Shown here: one piece after another, positions 35,351-44,383 of the stretch
Numbering within the stretch: position 1 is the first letter of the stretch
Layout: every line of letters begins with the position of its first letter
DNA from: Flavobacterium sp. TR2
GTDB taxonomy: Bacteria > Bacteroidota > Bacteroidia > Flavobacteriales > Flavobacteriaceae
DNA length: 64,000 nt
Assembly: GCF_025252405.1 (NCBI RefSeq)
Contig: NZ_CP104307.1
Location: forward strand, 1,426,001-1,490,000
Direction: 5' to 3'
Translations under genes and position numbers: made by a program
The notes under the pieces: generated by a model
Databases searched by the model: none
The model's input: the letters and a program-made list of their open reading frames with translations, nothing else
Told to the model about the DNA's origin: nothing

Positions 35351-36844
35351 TTAAAGGTGAGTAATTTTGTTTTTGTTGTCAATATAAATCATTCCAATAA
35401 CAAAGCAGATTCCAGCAATAATTATAGGATACCATAATCCATCCAAATAAAAATCGGCTTTGCCTGCTGTTTTGGCGTGTGATACAAAGTAAGTGGAAAT
35501 AGCAGGAAGCAACCCTCCAAAAATTCCGTTTCCAACATGATAAGGCAATGACATAGAAGTATATCTGATTTTAGTTGGAAACATTTCGACTAAAAAGGCC
35601 GCAATCGGACCATAAACCATTGTTACAAATAGCACTTGAATAAAAACTAAAAAGGTTAAAGTCCATTTATTGCTTGAATTGATTGATATTGATACACTAG
35701 TTTGAGTGTCTTTTTTATCCACATACGTTTTTTTCTCCACAACGGATGTTCCGTCTGTATATTTTTTTTCTGTAATTGTAATCGAAGTTCCATCAGCCTT
35801 ATTTTCGGTCGTGATTCTCGGATTTTCAAGAATCTCTGTTTTCTTGCTTATATCTGTCGTGTCGTACATCATTTTGTAAATAGGTCTGTACGATAGTATA
35901 GCCACCAGCATTCCGAACATCATAATATATTTGCGGCCAATTTTGTCGCTTAGCCATCCAAAAACAATAAAAAATGGAGTGCCGATTAAAAGAGCAACTC
36001 CTAACAGTTCATCCACTTGAGAGGAATCAACATTCATTACTGTTTTCATAAAGCTCATGGCATAGAACTGTCCTGTGTACCATACAACACCTTGCCCCAT
36101 TGTAGCTCCAAACAACGCCAAAAGAACAAACTTTAAGTTGTATCTGTTCCCAAAACTTTCCTTCAGCGGATTTGTGCTTGTTGTTCCTTCTTTTTTGGCT
36201 TTCGCGAAAACAGGAGATTCATCCATGTTTTTTCTAATTAAGTACGAAACGCCAACCATGGCAATCGAGACCCAAAAAGGAACTCGCCATCCCCATGAAT
36301 CAAAAGCTTCTGCAGAAAGTATACTTTTGGTTGCCAAAATAACCATCAGCGAAATAAATAAACCAACAGTAGCAGTAGTTTGAATCCAAGAAGTCCAGTA
36401 TCCTTTTTCTCCTGCTGGAGAATGTTCGGCAACATACGTAGCTGCGCCCCCATATTCGCCCCCAAGAGCAAGCCCTTGAAGCAGACGTAAAATCAAAACT
36501 AATAAAGGAGCCAGAAAACCAATTGTTTCATAACTTGGAATGCAGCCTATTAAAAAGGTTGAGCCCCCCATTAATAGTAAGGTAGCCATGAAAGTATACT
36601 TGCGTCCAATAATATCACCAAGCCTTCCAAAAAACAAAGCTCCAAATGGGCGAACTACAAATCCGGCGGCGAATGTGGCCAAAGTAGATAAAAACGCTGC
36701 AGTTGGATTGTCACTAGGGAAAAATTTTGTTGAAATAACGACAGCCAAACTGCCAAAAATGTAAAAATCGTACCACTCGATCATGGTGCCCATAGAAGAC
36801 GCCGAAATTACTTTCCAAATGCCCTTAGTAGAAGTTTTGCTCAT
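35351..36844 (-). CDS. MFS transporter of the metabolite:H+ symporter (MHS) type
   Basis: A 497-residue porter with 12 helices. It opens with ASSMGTMIEWYDFYIFGSLA, and the loop GRLGDIIGRKYTFM (~73-86) and GGEYGGAATYVAEHSP (~128-143) are the MHS signature (ProP, KgtP, ShiA group). An uncommon feature is a ~65-residue hydrophilic insertion at ~327-393, rich in Thr, Lys and Asp with TSITITEKKYTDGTS, placed between helices of the second half. Typical family members have about 430-440 residues and lack it. The cargo is unknown (osmolyte, dicarboxylate or similar). It is convergent with the starch locus and unlikely to be part of it. Confidence 0.85.
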   Translation of the reverse strand: MSKTSTKGIWKVISASSMGTMIEWYDFYIFGSLAVVISTKFFPSDNPTAAFLSTLATFAAGFVVRPFGALFFGRLGDIIGRKYTFMATLLLMGGSTFLIGCIPSYETIGFLAPLLVLILRLLQGLALGGEYGGAATYVAEHSPAGEKGYWTSWIQTTATVGLFISLMVILATKSILSAEAFDSWGWRVPFWVSIAMVGVSYLIRKNMDESPVFAKAKKEGTTSTNPLKESFGNRYNLKFVLLALFGATMGQGVVWYTGQFYAMSFMKTVMNVDSSQVDELLGVALLIGTPFFIVFGWLSDKIGRKYIMMFGMLVAILSYRPIYKMMYDTTDISKKTEILENPRITTENKADGTSITITEKKYTDGTSVVEKKTYVDKKDTQTSVSISINSSNKWTLTFLVFIQVLFVTMVYGPIAAFLVEMFPTKIRYTSMSLPYHVGNGIFGGLLPAISTYFVSHAKTAGKADFYLDGLWYPIIIAGICFVIGMIYIDNKNKITHL

Positions 36845-36964
36845 AAAACTGTTTTGAGATCTTATTAGTGAAAGAAATATAAAAATACAGTTTTACGAAT
36901 ATATAAGATATTTTTTTATTCAGTCAATACTTTTTTAACAAAAACTATTTATTTGTTTACTTTT

Positions 36965-37115
36965 AGGTTTAACCGCAAAGAGCACAAAGAAAAACCGCAA
37001 AGGTTCGCAAAGTTTTGGTTGAATTGGCTCCAGCTTTAGTTGGGAGTTTGCATAAAATTAACATTTATATTTTGTTAGACATAGCCCGTGGTTTCAACCA
37101 CGGGGATAGGGATTG
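36965..37115. repeat. mosaic of short dispersed repeats in a 400-bp gene-free gap
   Basis: Three motif types lie end to end. AACCGCAAAGAGCACAAAG and AACCGCAAAGGTTCGCAAAG (36971-37015) resemble the copy at 15653. TTGGCTCCAGCTTTAGTTGG (~37025) is imperfectly self-inverse. CCCGTGGTT-TC-AACCACGGG (~37084-37103) is a perfect 9-bp-arm hairpin of the REP type. No gene is seen between 36845 and 37241. In other bacteria REP-like hairpins are spread by single-strand transposases; no such gene lies in this window. Confidence 0.7.
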
Positions 37116-37213
37116 AGGTGATAATTATATGCTTGCGGTTAAAAAACACGACGATGTTTAAATATTAGTGTCTATTGTAGGAAGTAAAAAAAAAGAAAAG
37201 TATAAAAAACAAA

Positions 37214-37239
37214 AAACCCGAATATTTCTATTCGGGTTT
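37214..37239 (-). terminator. terminator of tRNA-Phe
   Basis: AAACCCGAAT / ATTCGGGTTT with a 6-nt loop, followed on the minus strand by a T-run. It begins 2 bp after the tRNA 3' end. Confidence 0.85.
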
Positions 37240-37241
37240 CG

Positions 37242-37314
37242 TGGTACCTCCAGGGATCGAACCAGGGACACATGGATTTTCAGTCCATTGCTCTACCATC
37301 TGAGCTAAGGTACC
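37242..37314 (-). tRNA. tRNA-Phe (GAA)
   Basis: The 73-nt cloverleaf on the minus strand has acceptor arms GGTACCT / AGGTACC with discriminator A, D-loop AGCTCAGATGGTAGAGC, anticodon loop CTGAAAA (anticodon GAA) and T-arm CCTGGTTCGATCCCTGG. The 3' CCA is not encoded and must be added after transcription, as is usual in Bacteroidetes. It stands alone with its own terminator, in front of the divergent coaX gene. Confidence 0.95.
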
Positions 37315-37386
37315 GTGCTTGTTGCGGGTGCAAATATATAATCATTTTTGGTTTGTGCAAAACATTTTTTAGAAAAAATCAATTCG

Positions 37387-37394
37387 TATCTTCG
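37387..37394 (+). promoter_or_regulatory. -7 promoter element of coaX
   Basis: TATCTTCG, one base from TAnnTTTG, followed by CAAA and the coaX ATG 19 bp later. A T-run at the -33 position is only a weak match. Confidence 0.4.
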
Positions 37395-37413
37395 CAAAAG
37401 CAAAAAAGGAAAT

Positions 37414-38148
37414 ATGATTTTAACGGTCGATGTAGGGAATACAAGAATTAAAGCGTCTGTCTTTGAGGATAATACTGCTCTTGAAAATTTTGTTTTTGAG
37501 AAAAATGAACTCGAAAAAAAAATTGAAAAAATTTTAGAAAAATATTCAAAATGCTCCGATTTGGTCGTCGCTTCGGTCGGAAGTATCGAAAAACAATCCT
37601 TTTTAACTTTCGAAAATAGACTGAAAGTTCATTTTTTTACCCACGAAGATGTTTTTCCTTTCCATAATAAGTATGCAACCCCAAAAACCTTGGGTATAGA
37701 TAGAATGATTTTGGCGGCAGGAGCAACGCTTCAATTTCCAAAACAAAATCGTTTGGTTATAGATGCTGGAACTTGCATTACCTACGATTTTATCGACGAA
37801 AACGATAATTATTTAGGAGGAGCCATCTCTCCTGGTCTCCGTTTAAGATATGAGTCGCTGCATAATTTTACGGCCAGACTGCCGTTATTAAGCTTAGAAA
37901 CGCCCGATTCTTACATAGGAAATTCGACTGCACAAGCCATACATTCTGGCGTTGTCAATGGTTTCGTCTATGAGATTGACGGTTTTATCGATGAATATCG
38001 CAAAGAGTTTTCAAATTTTATCATAATTTTAACGGGAGGCGATGCAGATTTTTTGGCTAAACGATTAAAAAATACCATATTTGCCAATTCAAATTTCCTT
38101 CTGGAGAGTTTGAGCCAAACATATCAATATAAAATCGACAATGATTAA
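37414..38148 (+). CDS. coaX: type III pantothenate kinase
   Basis: Phosphorylates pantothenate, the first step of coenzyme A synthesis. From the ATG at 37414 it has 244 residues. An upstream in-frame ATG at 37348 would add 22 residues before the conserved start and lies ahead of the predicted -7 box. The ASKHA-fold motifs are IDVGNT-like TVDVGNTRIKASVF (~4-17), TLGIDRMILAAGA (~90-102), VIDAGTCITYDFID (~111-124) and YLGGAISPGLRLR (~128-140). Its stop overlaps the next gene by 8 bp (ATGATTAA), a sign of coupled translation. Confidence 0.92.
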   Translation: MILTVDVGNTRIKASVFEDNTALENFVFEKNELEKKIEKILEKYSKCSDLVVASVGSIEKQSFLTFENRLKVHFFTHEDVFPFHNKYATPKTLGIDRMILAAGATLQFPKQNRLVIDAGTCITYDFIDENDNYLGGAISPGLRLRYESLHNFTARLPLLSLETPDSYIGNSTAQAIHSGVVNGFVYEIDGFIDEYRKEFSNFIIILTGGDADFLAKRLKNTIFANSNFLLESLSQTYQYKIDND

Positions 38149-39370
38149 AAAAGTAATACTAAGCGCTTGTTTGCTTATATCGTTCGTTTCATTCGCTCAA
38201 CAAGGTACTGCTTCACCTTATTCTTTTTTCGGGATAGGAGATGTGAGATTCAAGGGAACACTTGAAAACAGATCTATGGCAGGAGTTGCAGTAGAACAAG
38301 ATACGATTCACTTAAATTTAGAAAATCCGGCAAGTTATGCCAGCTTAATACAGACAACTTTTACAGTTGGAGGAACATTTGCCACTTCAAATTTAAAAAC
38401 GACTTCTGCATCAGAAAAAGCACAGCGATCTACTTTTGATTATTTGGCATTAGGAATCCCGATGGGGAAATTTGGTGCTTCATTTGGTTTAATTCCTGTG
38501 ACTTCAGTAGGGTATAAAATTCGTGACGACAATTCTGCAACAGAAGGAGCAACAAGTTCTCAGCTTGACGGAAAAGGTGGCGTAAACAAAGTTTATTTTG
38601 GCTTGGCATACAAAATAATGCCGAATTGGAATATTGGAGCAGATGCACAATATAATTTTGGAAAAATTACAACAACAAGCCTTGAAGCTGTTACAGGAGT
38701 TCAAAACGGAACAGCCGAAGTTAATACTTCTGAGCTTTCAGGTATGGCATTTAGTTTTGGAACAATGTATCAGAAAAAGATAAACAAAAAAACGAGCATA
38801 TTTTCTAGTTTAAGTTATTCTTTTGCAAGCAATATCAATTCAGATAATACGCGAGTTATTTCAGTTCAGGGAGATCCTGCACCTTATGTGGTGCCAACGC
38901 AGTCAACAAAATTAAAACTTCCTAATAAATTAAGTATTGGTTTGGGGGTTGGTGAAGCCAGAAAGTGGCTTGTAGGAGCAAATATGACTTTTCAAGGAGA
39001 TGGGCAGTTAGCAAATTATTATAATGCAGCTGAGAATGTAAGATACGAAAGCTATTCTAAATATGCTGTGGGAGGATATTACCTTCCAAACTACACTTCT
39101 TTTACAAGTTACATGAGCAGGATTACATATAGAGCTGGTTTGAAATATGAAAAAATTGGTTTAATCGTAAATAACGAATCAATTAAAGATATTGGAATGT
39201 CATTGGGAGCTGGTATACCAATTCCAGGGTCATTTTCAAATGTTAATTTTGGGATTGAATTTGGTAAACGCGGTACAACTTCTGCTGATTTAGTGCAAGA
39301 AAATTATGTTAATTTCAGTTTGAGTTTCTCTTTCAACGATAAATGGTTTGTGAAGAGCAAATTCCAATAA
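38141..39370 (+). CDS. outer-membrane beta-barrel protein
   Basis: This 409-residue protein has a signal peptide (to ~19, SFAQ) and a long series of amphipathic strands alternating with Gly/Asn/Ser turns, ending in FNDKWFVKSKFQ. The early motif SPYSFFGIGDVRF and the repeated GxSFGLIPVTSVGY-type strands resemble Bacteroidetes outer-membrane porins of the FadL-like superfamily, but the cargo is unknown. It overlaps coaX and precedes lptC. The order coaX, OMP, lptC, small membrane protein, CNNM/CorC appears to be a housekeeping block and suggests an envelope role. Confidence 0.75.
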   Translation: MIKKVILSACLLISFVSFAQQGTASPYSFFGIGDVRFKGTLENRSMAGVAVEQDTIHLNLENPASYASLIQTTFTVGGTFATSNLKTTSASEKAQRSTFDYLALGIPMGKFGASFGLIPVTSVGYKIRDDNSATEGATSSQLDGKGGVNKVYFGLAYKIMPNWNIGADAQYNFGKITTTSLEAVTGVQNGTAEVNTSELSGMAFSFGTMYQKKINKKTSIFSSLSYSFASNINSDNTRVISVQGDPAPYVVPTQSTKLKLPNKLSIGLGVGEARKWLVGANMTFQGDGQLANYYNAAENVRYESYSKYAVGGYYLPNYTSFTSYMSRITYRAGLKYEKIGLIVNNESIKDIGMSLGAGIPIPGSFSNVNFGIEFGKRGTTSADLVQENYVNFSLSFSFNDKWFVKSKFQ

Positions 39371-39421
39371 TCAAAACACATTATCTTTTCGAAGCTCATT
39401 ACAATTTACTACATTTGGCAA

Positions 39422-39979
39422 ATGAATTTACCAAAAAGATATAGTATCCTAGCTGTCACAGTTCTTGCTGTGACACTATTTTTTGGATGCGAAAGTAATT
39501 TTAAAGAAGTTCAAAAAATCAATTTCTCAGAATTTGTTCCTGCCAGCGATGCTGATACTGTAAATATTAAATACACAGATTCTGGACGCATTACAGGTGT
39601 TTTGATTAGTCCAAAAATGTTAGATTATTCTAATCTTGATTTTCCTTTTACAGAATTTCCTAAAGGAATTGATGTTACATTATACGATAAAAATCAAAAG
39701 CGTACCTTTATAAAAGGCAATTATGCGGTTTCGTATAAAAATACAGGAATTATTGATTTGATTGGAAAAGTAAAAATTACTTCAGAAGCAGGACAGGTTT
39801 TGGAAACAGAACAATTGTATTTCGATCAGAAAAACGAGTGGTTCTATACCGAAAGAAAATTTAAATTGACCGATACAAAAGGAGTTTCCCATGGTCAGGG
39901 AATAGATTTTAGCAAAGATTTTAAAGTGATTAATTCGCAGCGAATAAGTGGCGAAATAGAATCCGACGAAGAATTATAA
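39422..39979 (+). CDS. lptC: LPS export protein LptC
   Basis: Part of the Lpt bridge that carries lipopolysaccharide from inner to outer membrane. The 185 residues carry an N-terminal segment with a lipoprotein-type Cys (LFFGCESN), then one LptC beta-jellyroll domain (~45-165), with GRITGVLISPKM, then YAVSYKNTGIIDLIGKVKIT and LETEQLYFDQKNEWFYTE. The last blocks are the standard LptC repeats. Bacteroidetes LptC is often lipidated where the E. coli protein has a membrane helix. It lies 4 bp before the small membrane protein gene. Confidence 0.85.
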   Translation: MNLPKRYSILAVTVLAVTLFFGCESNFKEVQKINFSEFVPASDADTVNIKYTDSGRITGVLISPKMLDYSNLDFPFTEFPKGIDVTLYDKNQKRTFIKGNYAVSYKNTGIIDLIGKVKITSEAGQVLETEQLYFDQKNEWFYTERKFKLTDTKGVSHGQGIDFSKDFKVINSQRISGEIESDEEL

Positions 39980-39983
39980 TATT

Positions 39984-40178
39984 ATGGGTTATTTAAAATA
40001 TACACAATACGTTTACATCCTTTTTGCACTTTTCTTTACTTATGATGGAATTGTGAAACTAAATGCAGGAGATGAGAGCTATCCTTTTTATTTCGTAATT
40101 GCAGGAATGGCTGTTTTTATGTTTTTCTTTAGGAGAAGATTTCTTAACAGGCATAATGACCGAAACAAAAAACAATAA
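39984..40178 (+). CDS. small two-helix membrane protein
   Basis: This 64-residue protein has two hydrophobic helices (~5-25 and ~35-50) and a basic C-terminal tail (RRRFLNRHNDRNKKQ). It is wedged between lptC (4-bp gap) and the CNNM/CorC gene (3-bp gap), so it is translated from the same message. No domain is recognised. The tight spacing and good helix pattern support it as a true gene. A role in the envelope is likely but unproved. Confidence 0.7.
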   Translation: MGYLKYTQYVYILFALFFTYDGIVKLNAGDESYPFYFVIAGMAVFMFFFRRRFLNRHNDRNKKQ

Positions 40179-40181
40179 AAA

Positions 40182-41438
40182 ATGGAAATTAGTATTATAA
40201 TCATATGTTTAATACTAGCTGCCTTTTTCTCTGGGATGGAAATCGCTTTCACATCCGCTAATAAAATTTATCTCGAAATTGAAAAGAAACAAGACGATTT
40301 CTTGTCTCGAATCTTAACAAAACTAACCGAAAATCCGTCTAAGTTTATTGCCGCCATGCTTATTGGCAACAATGTAGCGTTGGTGATTTACGGTTTTTTT
40401 ATGGGCGATCTAATCTTGGGTTGGATGGCATATTTTGGTTTTGTTTTTTCCGATTGGTGGAATATTCTTATTCAGACGCTTCTTGCCGCATTTATAGTTT
40501 TACTGACTTCAGAATTTTTTCCGAAAGTTTTTTTCCAGATTTATGCCAATTCTTTGATTAAAATTTTGGCTCTTCCGGCTTATTTTTTTTACCGATTATT
40601 CTATTACATTTCCACTTTCTTTATTTGGATTGCCGATTTTGTGTTAAGTAAATTTTTTAAGACAGAAGGAAGTCAAATTCATTTGTTTAGCCGAATTGAA
40701 CTCGGAAATTACATTACAGAACAAATGAGCACTGTTGAAGAAGATGAAGAAGTAGATTCTGAAATTCAGATTTTTCAGAATGCTTTAGAGTTTTCAAATG
40801 TAAAGGCGCGTGATATTATGACGCCCCGAACAGAAATTGTAGATATCGATTTGTTTGATACTGTCGAGGATCTTAAAGCGTTATTTATAGAAACAGGATA
40901 TTCTAAGATCATCGTAAGCCAGAATTCTTTGGATGATATTGTGGGTTACGTTCATTCATTCGATTTGTTTAAAAAACCAGCTACTATCAAATCGGTTTTA
41001 ATGACAGTTGAGTTTGTTCCTGAAACAATCTTAATTAAAGATGTTTTGAATTTATTGATCAAAAAGCGAAAAAACGTTGCAGTTGTTTTAGATGAGTACG
41101 GAGGAACTTCTGGAATTGTAACAATTGAGGATATCGTAGAAGAGCTTTTTGGAGAAATTGAAGACGAACATGATTTAGACGAAGAATTAGTTGAAGAAGA
41201 AATGGGAGAAGGCAAATATTTGTTCTCAACACGATTGGATGTCGAATATCTGAATGAGACTTATAAATTAATGATCCCAGAGGAGGATTCTTATGGAACA
41301 TTAGGCGGTTTTATTGTTAATCATACAAAAGAAATCCCGCAAAAAGGGGATAAAATCGTAATAGACAAGTTTCATTTTTCTATTGTAGAGGCTTCAAATA
41401 AGAAAATAGAACTAGTCAAATTGACAATTAAAGACTGA
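40182..41438 (+). CDS. CNNM/CorC family transporter-like protein
   Basis: This 418-residue protein has an N-terminal CNNM (DUF21) domain with four helices (~1-180) and GMEIAFTSANKIYLEIEKK. A CBS pair follows (~205-330: RDIMTPRTEIVDID, GYSKIIV, GTSGIVTIEDIVEELFGEIE), then a C-terminal CorC/HlyC domain (~340-415: DSYGTLGGFIVNHT). The family handles Mg2+/Co2+ efflux and is often called hemolysin-related. It also includes gliding protein GldE, but no gldD lies next to it, so it is named here by family only. Its neighbours are LPS export genes. Confidence 0.88.
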   Translation: MEISIIIICLILAAFFSGMEIAFTSANKIYLEIEKKQDDFLSRILTKLTENPSKFIAAMLIGNNVALVIYGFFMGDLILGWMAYFGFVFSDWWNILIQTLLAAFIVLLTSEFFPKVFFQIYANSLIKILALPAYFFYRLFYYISTFFIWIADFVLSKFFKTEGSQIHLFSRIELGNYITEQMSTVEEDEEVDSEIQIFQNALEFSNVKARDIMTPRTEIVDIDLFDTVEDLKALFIETGYSKIIVSQNSLDDIVGYVHSFDLFKKPATIKSVLMTVEFVPETILIKDVLNLLIKKRKNVAVVLDEYGGTSGIVTIEDIVEELFGEIEDEHDLDEELVEEEMGEGKYLFSTRLDVEYLNETYKLMIPEEDSYGTLGGFIVNHTKEIPQKGDKIVIDKFHFSIVEASNKKIELVKLTIKD

Positions 41439-41486
41439 TTTTTTAAATTAATAAAAAAAAATGTTGAAAATAAAACGCTAGTTGTA

Positions 41487-41515
41487 TTGTTATTAACTAG
41501 ATAATTGTATTTTCG
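41487..41515 (+). promoter_or_regulatory. promoter of the PpiD-like gene
   Basis: TTG (41487-41489), an 18-nt spacer and TATTTTCG (41508-41515), one base from TAnnTTTG. The gene starts 30 bp further on. Confidence 0.5.
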
Positions 41516-41545
41516 CAAACTGAATATAAAATTAACGATAATAAA

Positions 41546-43645
41546 ATGGCAGTTTTAGCAAAAATTAGACAGCGTTCCGCTTTATTGATAGGAGTTATTG
41601 CACTTGCATTATTTGCATTTATAATACAAGATCTATTCACAAGAGGAACATTTGGTCAAAGTTCAAAAGATGTAGGAAGCATCGATGGAAAAGATATTTC
41701 ATTTGAAGACTTTAGAGTTAAAGTTAGTAATGTTGAAAAAAGTGGGCAAGGCATAACTTCCACTGAAGCTGCAAACAGAGTTTGGGATCAAGAAGTTTCA
41801 ATCGCTTTATTGTCATCACAATTTGATAAATTAGGATTGAGAGTTGGTGAAAAACACATTTTAGAGGTTTTGAAATCAGATCCAAATATTGGTAAAAACC
41901 CAATGTTCTTAAACGCAGCAGGAATGTTTGATGTGGTTAAGTTTAAAGATTATTTCAAATCAAATCCAGAAGCAGCACAATACATCGCTCAAAAAGAGAA
42001 AGATGCTGAATTGAACGCAAAATTTCAAATCTATAATACTTTAATTAAATCAGGACTTTACACAACTGCTAGTGAAGGGAAATTAAAGTATGAAATGGAA
42101 ACTAATAAAGTAAGTTTTGCTTTTGCAGCTGCTCCTTATTCTTCTATTAAAGATAGTGAAGTAAAAATCTCTGATGATGAGATCGTAGCTTACATGAAGA
42201 AAAACGAGAAAAAATTCAAAGCAGATGCAACTCGCGAAATTCAATACGTTTTAGTTGAAGATAAAGCTTCTAAAGAAGATGAAGCTGAAATTAAAGCGAA
42301 ATTGACTGCATTATTATCAGGAAGTGTTGTTTACAACGCAAAAACTGGTAAAAATGATACATTGCCAGGATTCAAAAACGCTACAAACATTGCTGAATTT
42401 GTAAATGCAAATTCTGATGTTCCTTACGATTCTACTTATGTTCCTAAAAATGCATTGCCAGCTGTTGATGCTGACAAACTATTCAGCTTGCCTGCTGGAG
42501 CAATCTACGGACCATACGTTTACGGAAGATACTATGCAATTTCTAAATCTCAAGGATTTAAAGCTGGCGTTAATGCAAAAGCAAGTCATATCTTAATTGG
42601 TTATGAAGGATCTCAAACTCCAAACCCAAAAGAGAAAAGAACTAAAGAAGAAGCTAAAGCTAAAGCTGAAGAAATTTTAGCGCAAGTTCAAGCTAATCCA
42701 GATAGTTTTATGATGTTGGCTTTTACAAGTTCTGATGATTCATCTGCACAGCAAGGTGGTGATTTAGGATATTTTGGGCCAAACCAAATGGTAAAACCTT
42801 TCAATGATTTTGTATTCAGCAACGGAATTGGTAAAGTTGGTTTAGTAGAAACTCCTTTCGGATTTCACATTATCAAAATTACAGACAAACAAGACGGAAT
42901 TCGTTTAGCGACAATTGCTCAAAAAATTGAACCATCTGAAGCTACTTCTGATAAAGTATTTACATTAGCAACTAAATTCGAAATGGATGCTGCTGATAAA
43001 GACTTCAATGCTGCAGCTAAAGAATTAGGTTTAAAAGTGGCTCAGCCTGTTAATGCAAAAGCTATGGATGAAGCGTTTGGACCATTAGGAAACCAACGTA
43101 ACATTGTAAGATGGGCGTTTGATAAAGAAACAAGCAAAGGAGACGTGAAACGTTTTGAAATTGCTAACATCGGACACGTTATTGCGCAATATAAAGGTGA
43201 GAACAAATCTGGTTTAGTTTCTGTTGATATGGCAAGACCTTACGTAGAGCCAATCTTGAAAAACAAGAAAAAAGCAGAATTGTTAAAAGCTAAAATGCAA
43301 GGTTCAAGCCTTGAAGCTATCGCTAAAGCGGCAGGAGTTGCGGTTCAGCAAGCTGCTGATGTAACTCTTGATAACCCAGTTCTTCCAGGTGGAGTTGGAC
43401 AAGAGCCAAGAGTTGTAGGTAATGCATTTGCTTTAACAGCAAACAAAATTTCTGCACCAATTGAAGGAAATACAGGTGTTTATGTAGTTAAAAACATCAA
43501 AACTGTAAAAGCTCCTGCAATTGCTAATCACGCTGCTTATGTAGAGAAAGTAAAAGCTCAAAGCGCATCTGATGTGAACAGAGTATTGCCAGCGTTGAAA
43601 AACAATGCTAAAATTGAAGATAACAGATTGCAATTTAATTACTAA
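41546..43645 (+). CDS. PpiD/SurA-type peptidylprolyl isomerase chaperone
   Basis: This 699-residue protein is anchored in the inner membrane by one N-terminal helix (~12-30, LLIGVIALALFAFIIQDLFT). The periplasmic part holds a SurA_N-like chaperone domain (~40-180) and a parvulin (rotamase) domain at ~345-450: AKASHILIGYEG, DSSAQQGGDLGYFGPNQMV, and VETPFGFHIIKI. The parvulin fold is intact. A second degenerate parvulin-like segment lies at ~560-640. It probably folds outer-membrane proteins. Single gene, followed by a strong terminator. Confidence 0.88.
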   Translation: MAVLAKIRQRSALLIGVIALALFAFIIQDLFTRGTFGQSSKDVGSIDGKDISFEDFRVKVSNVEKSGQGITSTEAANRVWDQEVSIALLSSQFDKLGLRVGEKHILEVLKSDPNIGKNPMFLNAAGMFDVVKFKDYFKSNPEAAQYIAQKEKDAELNAKFQIYNTLIKSGLYTTASEGKLKYEMETNKVSFAFAAAPYSSIKDSEVKISDDEIVAYMKKNEKKFKADATREIQYVLVEDKASKEDEAEIKAKLTALLSGSVVYNAKTGKNDTLPGFKNATNIAEFVNANSDVPYDSTYVPKNALPAVDADKLFSLPAGAIYGPYVYGRYYAISKSQGFKAGVNAKASHILIGYEGSQTPNPKEKRTKEEAKAKAEEILAQVQANPDSFMMLAFTSSDDSSAQQGGDLGYFGPNQMVKPFNDFVFSNGIGKVGLVETPFGFHIIKITDKQDGIRLATIAQKIEPSEATSDKVFTLATKFEMDAADKDFNAAAKELGLKVAQPVNAKAMDEAFGPLGNQRNIVRWAFDKETSKGDVKRFEIANIGHVIAQYKGENKSGLVSVDMARPYVEPILKNKKKAELLKAKMQGSSLEAIAKAAGVAVQQAADVTLDNPVLPGGVGQEPRVVGNAFALTANKISAPIEGNTGVYVVKNIKTVKAPAIANHAAYVEKVKAQSASDVNRVLPALKNNAKIEDNRLQFNY

Positions 43646-43668
43646 TTAAAAAGTAATTCATCTCATAG

Positions 43669-43710
43669 AAAACCCGAAACGCTTTAAGTGTTTCGGGTTT
43701 TTCTTTTTTT
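43669..43710 (+). terminator. terminator after the PpiD-like gene
   Basis: AAAACCCGAAACGCT / AGTGTTTCGGGTTTT with a 3-nt loop and a T-run, 24 bp after the stop. Confidence 0.85.
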
Positions 43711-43924
43711 AATATATCAGTAATTATGTTTGTAAATTTTTACTGTTAATTTTCTAAAAGTATATAGGAATTATCGAAATTTAATTTAAAAAACTTGTGA
43801 TATTCAAAATATTACAGTTAATTTGCTCGGTTTTTAATTTTAACATATTTTTGGCTTTTGCCTCACAATAAAAATAAAGAAGAATAAATATTCAAGAACA
43901 AAAGCTTTAATAATAAATTATTTA

Positions 43925-44365
43925 ATGTTTTTTACTTTTAAATTTTTTAGAAAGAAGCCAAGAGTGTATACCAAAATAGAAAGTCATATTTATGGTATTA
44001 TTACTGAGCTTTTAAAAGTGGGCAGCACCGACATCAATGTTGATGAATTGGGTGGAAAGTACTATTTGAGTAACGAAGAGCAGCATTTTAAAGTTACCAT
44101 TTTGAGTAACGATTATGTGATCAGATTGACTAATACGCATGATTCTGTTGCTGAAAAATATGATAAAGTTTTTGTCGAAGATGTTTTGAAAGCCGTAAAA
44201 GAAGAAAAACACCGACGGATGGAGGTAGTTTATGATTCAATTACAAACAGCATCGAAAAAATGGCAGAACGTCTGCACAATAGACTTATAGAGTCAAATG
44301 AGCAGGACAAATCAGTTCGCCGTTTGGAAACAAAGGAGATTAAAAACAGTAAAAAAGCAAACTAA
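43925..44365 (+). CDS. unknown 146-residue protein
   Basis: I do not recognise a domain. The start reads MFFTFKFFRKKPRVYTKIES. A central alpha/beta part (~20-80) contains YYLSNEEQHFKVTILSNDYV with alternating charged strands, and a long amphipathic helix (~85-130) ends in a basic tail. There is no signal peptide. The protein is charged and likely cytoplasmic. It is preceded by ~200 bp of AT-rich DNA and is convergent with the GYDIA kinase, 18 bp apart. The base composition is like its neighbours. Confidence 0.5.
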   Translation: MFFTFKFFRKKPRVYTKIESHIYGIITELLKVGSTDINVDELGGKYYLSNEEQHFKVTILSNDYVIRLTNTHDSVAEKYDKVFVEDVLKAVKEEKHRRMEVVYDSITNSIEKMAERLHNRLIESNEQDKSVRRLETKEIKNSKKAN

Positions 44366-44383
44366 GCTTTTTTTTGAAATGAA

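Noticed and set aside
40182..41438. Gliding protein GldE
   Set aside because: The domain plan fits GldE, but it also fits other CNNM/CorC proteins and no gldD or other gld gene is nearby.
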